This document shows, piece by piece, positions 46,418 through 49,440 of a stretch of 49,440 nucleotides of DNA. A program made the position numbers and the translations under genes. Every line of letters begins with the position of its first letter. Positions within the stretch are counted from its first letter, which is position 1. The notes beneath the pieces were generated by a model. That model did no database searches. It was not told the origin of the DNA and worked only from the letters and a program-made list of their open reading frames with translations. Origin of the DNA: Gemmatimonadota bacterium (GTDB lineage: Bacteria; Gemmatimonadota; Gemmatimonadetes; Gemmatimonadales; GWC2-71-9). The stretch covers positions 41,664 through 91,103 of the forward strand of contig PNAE01000009.1 of NCBI GenBank assembly GCA_003169895.1, in the 5' to 3' direction.

Positions 46418-48673
46418 CTACTTGAGCCCGATCCGCGTCACCAAATCGGCGAACCGTGGATCGCCGCGCAACGGCGCGTACGCCGGATCCACGTTCAGGT
46501 AGATGAGCCCGCCCGAGCGGGTCTGGTACGCACGCTCGAGGGACTCGAACGCATGGTCGAAATCGCCGAGCGCCGCGTATCCCGTCGCCATGATCTCCGA
46601 CCGGATGTAGTGCTGCTTCGATTCCTCCTCGAGCCGGGCAAGGATCTCCTCTCCCTCTTCGCGCCGGTCGAGCCTGGCAAGCGCGCGGACGATGCAGGCG
46701 TCGTACGAGCGAACGCTTTCCTCGAGCGCCTGGCCCTTCCGGTACCACTCGAGCGCGCGTTCGGCATCGCCCAGTGCCAGGTATGCCGAGCCGATGTCGA
46801 GGTACACGAGGAAGAATTCTTCTCCGAGCTCGATCGTCTTGTCACCCTGCGCTATGGCGTCGGAGTTGGCGCCGGCAAAGACGAGAAAGCGCACGAGCCA
46901 CCGGCTGAACCCGGGGTCGAGGGGGTCGAGCGCCAGCGCCTTCCGGAATTCGGAGATCGCCTCGCCCAGGAGCCCTACGGCCGGCAACACGCTGCCGAAC
47001 GCGAAATGCGCTTCGGCGTAGTTCGGCCCCAACGTCACCGCGCGACGCAGCTGCTGCTCGGCGTCGGCGAATCGCCACTCGTACCAGCCGAGCACCTTGC
47101 CGAGCGAGGTGTACGCATCGGCGAGCTGCGGGTCGTGCTCGAGCGCGCGCGTCGCGGCCGTCTTCGCGCGCGGATACGCATCGTCCGGCGCCATCCAGTC
47201 ATCCGCCAGCCGGCACCAGCAGTCGGCCATCCCAGCGTATGCGCGCGCATAGCTCGGCTCGAGTCGCAACACGCGTTCGTACGCCTCAAGACTCTTCCGC
47301 AGGCTCGCTTCGGTAAACCGGTGGTAGAAGAAGCGCGCCTTGAGGTAGAGGTTGTAGGCCTCGATATTCTTCGTGGGCACCACCAGCTGGTCGCTGTCGC
47401 TCGCCAGCCGTAGCTTAAGGGCGTCGACGATCGCGCGCGACAGCTCCTCCTGGATCTCGAACACATCCTCGAGCTGCCGGTTGTATGTCTCCGACCAGAG
47501 GTGGTAGCCGTTCTCGACGTTGATGAGCTGCGCCGTGATACGGATCTTGTTGCCGATCTTGCGCACGCTGCCCTCGAGCACGGAGCCGACGCCGAGCTTC
47601 TCGCCCACCTCGCGGACGTCCACCTGCTTGCCCTTGAACGCGAAGCACGAGCTGCGCGACGCCACCTGCAGCCCGGGCACCTTGGCGAGCGCGTTGATGA
47701 TCTCCTCGGTCATTCCGTCGCTGAAGTACTCGTTCTCCGGATCCGCGCTCATGTTGGCCAGGGGAAGCACGGCAATCGCCTTGGGGGGCGGCGCACCCTT
47801 CGGTGCCTCGGGCGGCGTCGGGTGCGACGTCGACGAGTCAGCGTCTCGAAACACGTGCCCGAGCGCCTCGCCGAAATCGCCGAGTGACGCGAAGCGATCG
47901 GCCGGCGCACGCGCGAGTGACCTGGTCACGACGCGCTCGAGTTCGTCGGGCACGTCGCGCGACACGCTCACCTTGGGCACCGGGGTCATGAACCGCTTGG
48001 CGATGATCGCCTGGGCGGTCGGTCCGGTGAACGGCGGCTCGCCGGTCAGCATCTCGTAGAGCACACAGCCGAGGCTGTACTGGTCGCTGCGCCCGTCGAG
48101 CTCACTGTCGGCGCTCGCCTGCTCCGGACTCATGTAGGCCGGCGTGCCGACCGCCATGCCGGTACGCGTAATGGACCCGCTTCCACTCAGGGCCTTACCG
48201 ATTCCAAAATCCGCCACCATCGCGTTGGACTCGTGCAGCAGGATGTTCTCCGGCTTGATGTCGCGATGGAGGACGTTTTGCCGGTGCGCATAGTCGAGCG
48301 CTGCGGCCACCTCACGCGTGATGCGCACGGCCTGGTCGAGGGGGAGCTGCCGCTCACGTTCGAGGCGCTCGCGCAGCGAGCGGCCTTCCATGTTCGGCAT
48401 CACGTAGAACAGCAAGCCGTTCGCCTCGCCGGAGTCGTACACCGGCAGGATGTGCGGATGCGTGAGTCCGGCGGCCATCTTGATCTCGCGGAGGAAACGC
48501 TCGGCGCCGACGTCCGCCGAGATCTCGGGCCGCAGCACCTTGAGCGCGACACCGCGGTCATGCCGCAGGTCTCGCGCGAGGAACACCACGGCCATCCCGC
48601 CCTCGCCGAGGGGTCGCACAATCTCGTATCGGCCGTGCAGGCCGTCAGCGAGTTGGGTTTCGAGGGACGCCAT
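46418..48673 (-). CDS. Soluble Ser/Thr protein kinase with TolB-like domain and TPRs
   Basis: A 751-aa kinase. PknB-type catalytic domain at about 15-280: LGEGGMAVVF, Lys45 in VALKVLRPE, HRDIKPENILL near 136, DFGIGKAL and GTPAYMSPEQ. A Pro-rich linker (TPPEAPKGAPPPKA) leads straight into the TolB-like domain (IAVLPLANMSADPENEYFSD, SVLEGSVRKIGNKIRITAQL) and then eight or so TPR units (EAYNLYLKARFFYHRF, YARAYAGMADCWCRLADDW). Unlike the kinase at 38059 it has no TM helix, so it should be cytosolic. ATG 48673 has GGAG 4-5 nt upstream; the frame before it is not kinase-like. No phosphatase gene is adjacent. Confidence 0.92.
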   Translation of the reverse strand: MASLETQLADGLHGRYEIVRPLGEGGMAVVFLARDLRHDRGVALKVLRPEISADVGAERFLREIKMAAGLTHPHILPVYDSGEANGLLFYVMPNMEGRSLRERLERERQLPLDQAVRITREVAAALDYAHRQNVLHRDIKPENILLHESNAMVADFGIGKALSGSGSITRTGMAVGTPAYMSPEQASADSELDGRSDQYSLGCVLYEMLTGEPPFTGPTAQAIIAKRFMTPVPKVSVSRDVPDELERVVTRSLARAPADRFASLGDFGEALGHVFRDADSSTSHPTPPEAPKGAPPPKAIAVLPLANMSADPENEYFSDGMTEEIINALAKVPGLQVASRSSCFAFKGKQVDVREVGEKLGVGSVLEGSVRKIGNKIRITAQLINVENGYHLWSETYNRQLEDVFEIQEELSRAIVDALKLRLASDSDQLVVPTKNIEAYNLYLKARFFYHRFTEASLRKSLEAYERVLRLEPSYARAYAGMADCWCRLADDWMAPDDAYPRAKTAATRALEHDPQLADAYTSLGKVLGWYEWRFADAEQQLRRAVTLGPNYAEAHFAFGSVLPAVGLLGEAISEFRKALALDPLDPGFSRWLVRFLVFAGANSDAIAQGDKTIELGEEFFLVYLDIGSAYLALGDAERALEWYRKGQALEESVRSYDACIVRALARLDRREEGEEILARLEEESKQHYIRSEIMATGYAALGDFDHAFESLERAYQTRSGGLIYLNVDPAYAPLRGDPRFADLVTRIGLK

Positions 48674-49199
48674 TTGCTCCAGAGATTGCGGGGCCGGGGA
48701 GAATGTGCGGCTGGACAGGCATTTCAATCGCGATGGGGAGAGTATAGCGCCGCTCCGAGCCAACGGCGAGAGGGGTCCGCGATGGCGCTGCTGGAGGCGT
48801 CACAGCGGGAGCGAGGCCGGCGAGACGCGTTCGCCCCCTGTAACGCGATTTGGGTCGGCCTAACCCCAACTATACCTCCGCGCGCGTCCCGTCGATCGCG
48901 GGGCTTCGCAGCCGAATCTGGAATTGCTGCAACCGATCGTGTCCGCCCCGTGGTCACTCTGCTATCTGCCCTATGCCGCATGCGTAACTGATCCGCCCTG
49001 ACGGGAGGACGGGGGAGGACACTTGGCCTTCCTTCTCTACTAACCCGTGATACATGTCGCGGGTTAGTAGATAAGGAACGCGTCGTGTCATCCCCCCCTC
49101 GATCGGGTGGAGATCGTTGCGCTTGCGGCAAGGGAAAGTCCGTCGGCTAGGCTCAAGGGGGGGGCGCAAGTGTGAGTCGGTTAGTCCTGAGGTGGTACG
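48674..49199. other. Intergenic region between the kinase and the insertion sequence
   Basis: About 526 bp with no supportable gene. The only clear structure is the 12-bp inverted repeat at 49036-49071. The rest holds short open frames on both strands with no ribosome site or protein-like pattern. The promoter of the kinase gene must lie in the first 100 bp, but no consensus is obvious. Confidence 0.5.
49036..49071. promoter_or_regulatory. Perfect 12-bp inverted repeat with 12-nt loop
   Basis: TCTACTAACCCG and CGGGTTAGTAGA are exact reverse complements around tgatacatgtcg. No gene borders it within 200 bp except the insertion sequence, so it is neither an obvious terminator nor an operator. 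A spaced dyad operator, a transposon-associated site or an RNA hairpin are all possible. Confidence 0.7.
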
Positions 49200-49249
49200 G
49201 ACCGGGGACATAGGTAACACTTTAGACCGGAGATATAGGTAACACTTTT
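49200..49249. mobile_element. Left end of IS481-family element (two tandem 25-nt repeats)
   Basis: gaccggggacataggtaaca (49200-49219, extending to 49224) is repeated at 49225-49249 with about three changes. Known IS481 elements of this subgroup carry exactly this kind of doubled end, with 'ggtaacact' cores. ggtacgg (49194-49200) and ccgtacc (49251-49257) bracket the pair as a short inverted repeat. The right end lies outside the window. Confidence 0.75.
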
Positions 49250-49279
49250 TCCGTACCGTGGGCACCGAGGAGGTGCCCC

Positions 49280-49440
49280 ATGCCGTGGAAAGTGCAGACC
49301 CCTATGTCTGGACGCCGCCAGTTCGTGGATGAATACGTTCGCCGCACCGTGTCGATGACCGCCCTGTGCGCCTGCTACGGCATCAGCCGCCGGGTCGGCT
49401 ATAAGTGGGTCGCCCGCTTCCTGGTCGAGGGCGATCGCCA
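49280..49440 (+). CDS. IS481-family transposase, N-terminal part (3' truncated by window edge)
   Basis: The first 53 residues of a transposase: MPWKVQTPMSGRRQFVDEYV then SMTALCACYGISRRVGYKWV and FLVEGD. The 'MPW...M..R..FV' opening and an HTH of the form LC..YGISR..GYKW are characteristic of IS481 transposases that pair with this doubled terminal repeat. The start is certain: GAGGAGGTG lies 4-5 nt before ATG 49280. The DDE catalytic domain falls beyond the window, so whether the copy is intact is unknown. Confidence 0.9.
   Translation, partial: MPWKVQTPMSGRRQFVDEYVRRTVSMTALCACYGISRRVGYKWVARFLVEGDR

Overview
The window is about 49 kb of GC-rich chromosomal DNA that looks like Gemmatimonadota or a close relative (possibly Acidobacteriota-like). 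The taxonomic call is an inference from gene families. It rests on a PadR gene followed by two MacB/FtsX 'ADOP' orphan permeases, Ser/Thr kinases fused to TolB-like and TPR regions, a two-component hybrid with Reg_prop/Y_Y_Y sensor and AraC output, DUF2911, Ig-like and TIG lipoproteins, and small glycine-zipper proteins. No rRNA or tRNA gene is visible to fix the lineage.

Layout. 1-7.5 kb is housekeeping: the 3' end of gyrB, deoA with a coupled small acidic membrane protein, an RMDN-like TPR protein overlapping ligA, a V4R protein and a phosphoribosyltransferase. 7.6-13.4 kb is a padR-ADOP-ADOP operon with a perfect 21-bp operator on the padR start codon. 13.4-14.3 kb is a DUF2911 gene bracketed by an 18-bp inverted repeat. 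14.3-17 kb is a coupled TPR, Ig-like lipoprotein and acyl-CoA ligase operon. 17.2-20.4 kb is a leftward operon of a 6-pyruvoyl-tetrahydropterin synthase homologue, an SDR, an M23 peptidase and a Trm112-like protein. It is preceded by a heptamer-repeat region and an apparently bidirectional promoter that also faces a 54-aa membrane protein gene.

21-28.4 kb is accessory DNA. Two Uma2 nuclease paralogues with the same promoter-to-ATG layout flank a LigD-type phosphoesterase. Next come an MmeI-like fused restriction-methylation enzyme, an Mrr endonuclease and an unrecognised 302-aa protein whose stop codon lies in an attC-like sequence. 28.6-37.9 kb is patchy: lipoproteins, a 12-nt minisatellite, an IS630 remnant, a foreign-looking outer-membrane protein gene that abuts a truncated gene, a PIN-toxin remnant, a 951-aa Ig-like lipoprotein flanked by a 21-nt direct repeat, a DHFR-like protein, and a VOC protein joined to the tail of a lost ICMT-type methyltransferase. 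38-48.7 kb is signalling: two Ser/Thr kinases and a 1389-aa hybrid histidine kinase, with a GNAT gene next to a second copy of the attC-like sequence. The window ends inside an IS481-family element.

The best candidates for something undescribed are: (i) the restriction cluster with the 302-aa protein and the attC-like motif shared between 28.35 kb and 45.47 kb; (ii) a set of 7-nt-period repeats, several forming inverted pairs, placed at gene ends between convergent genes; and (iii) the duplicated Uma2 genes with near-identical leaderless-type promoters around a LigD-like phosphoesterase. All three are inferences from sequence alone and no search was run.
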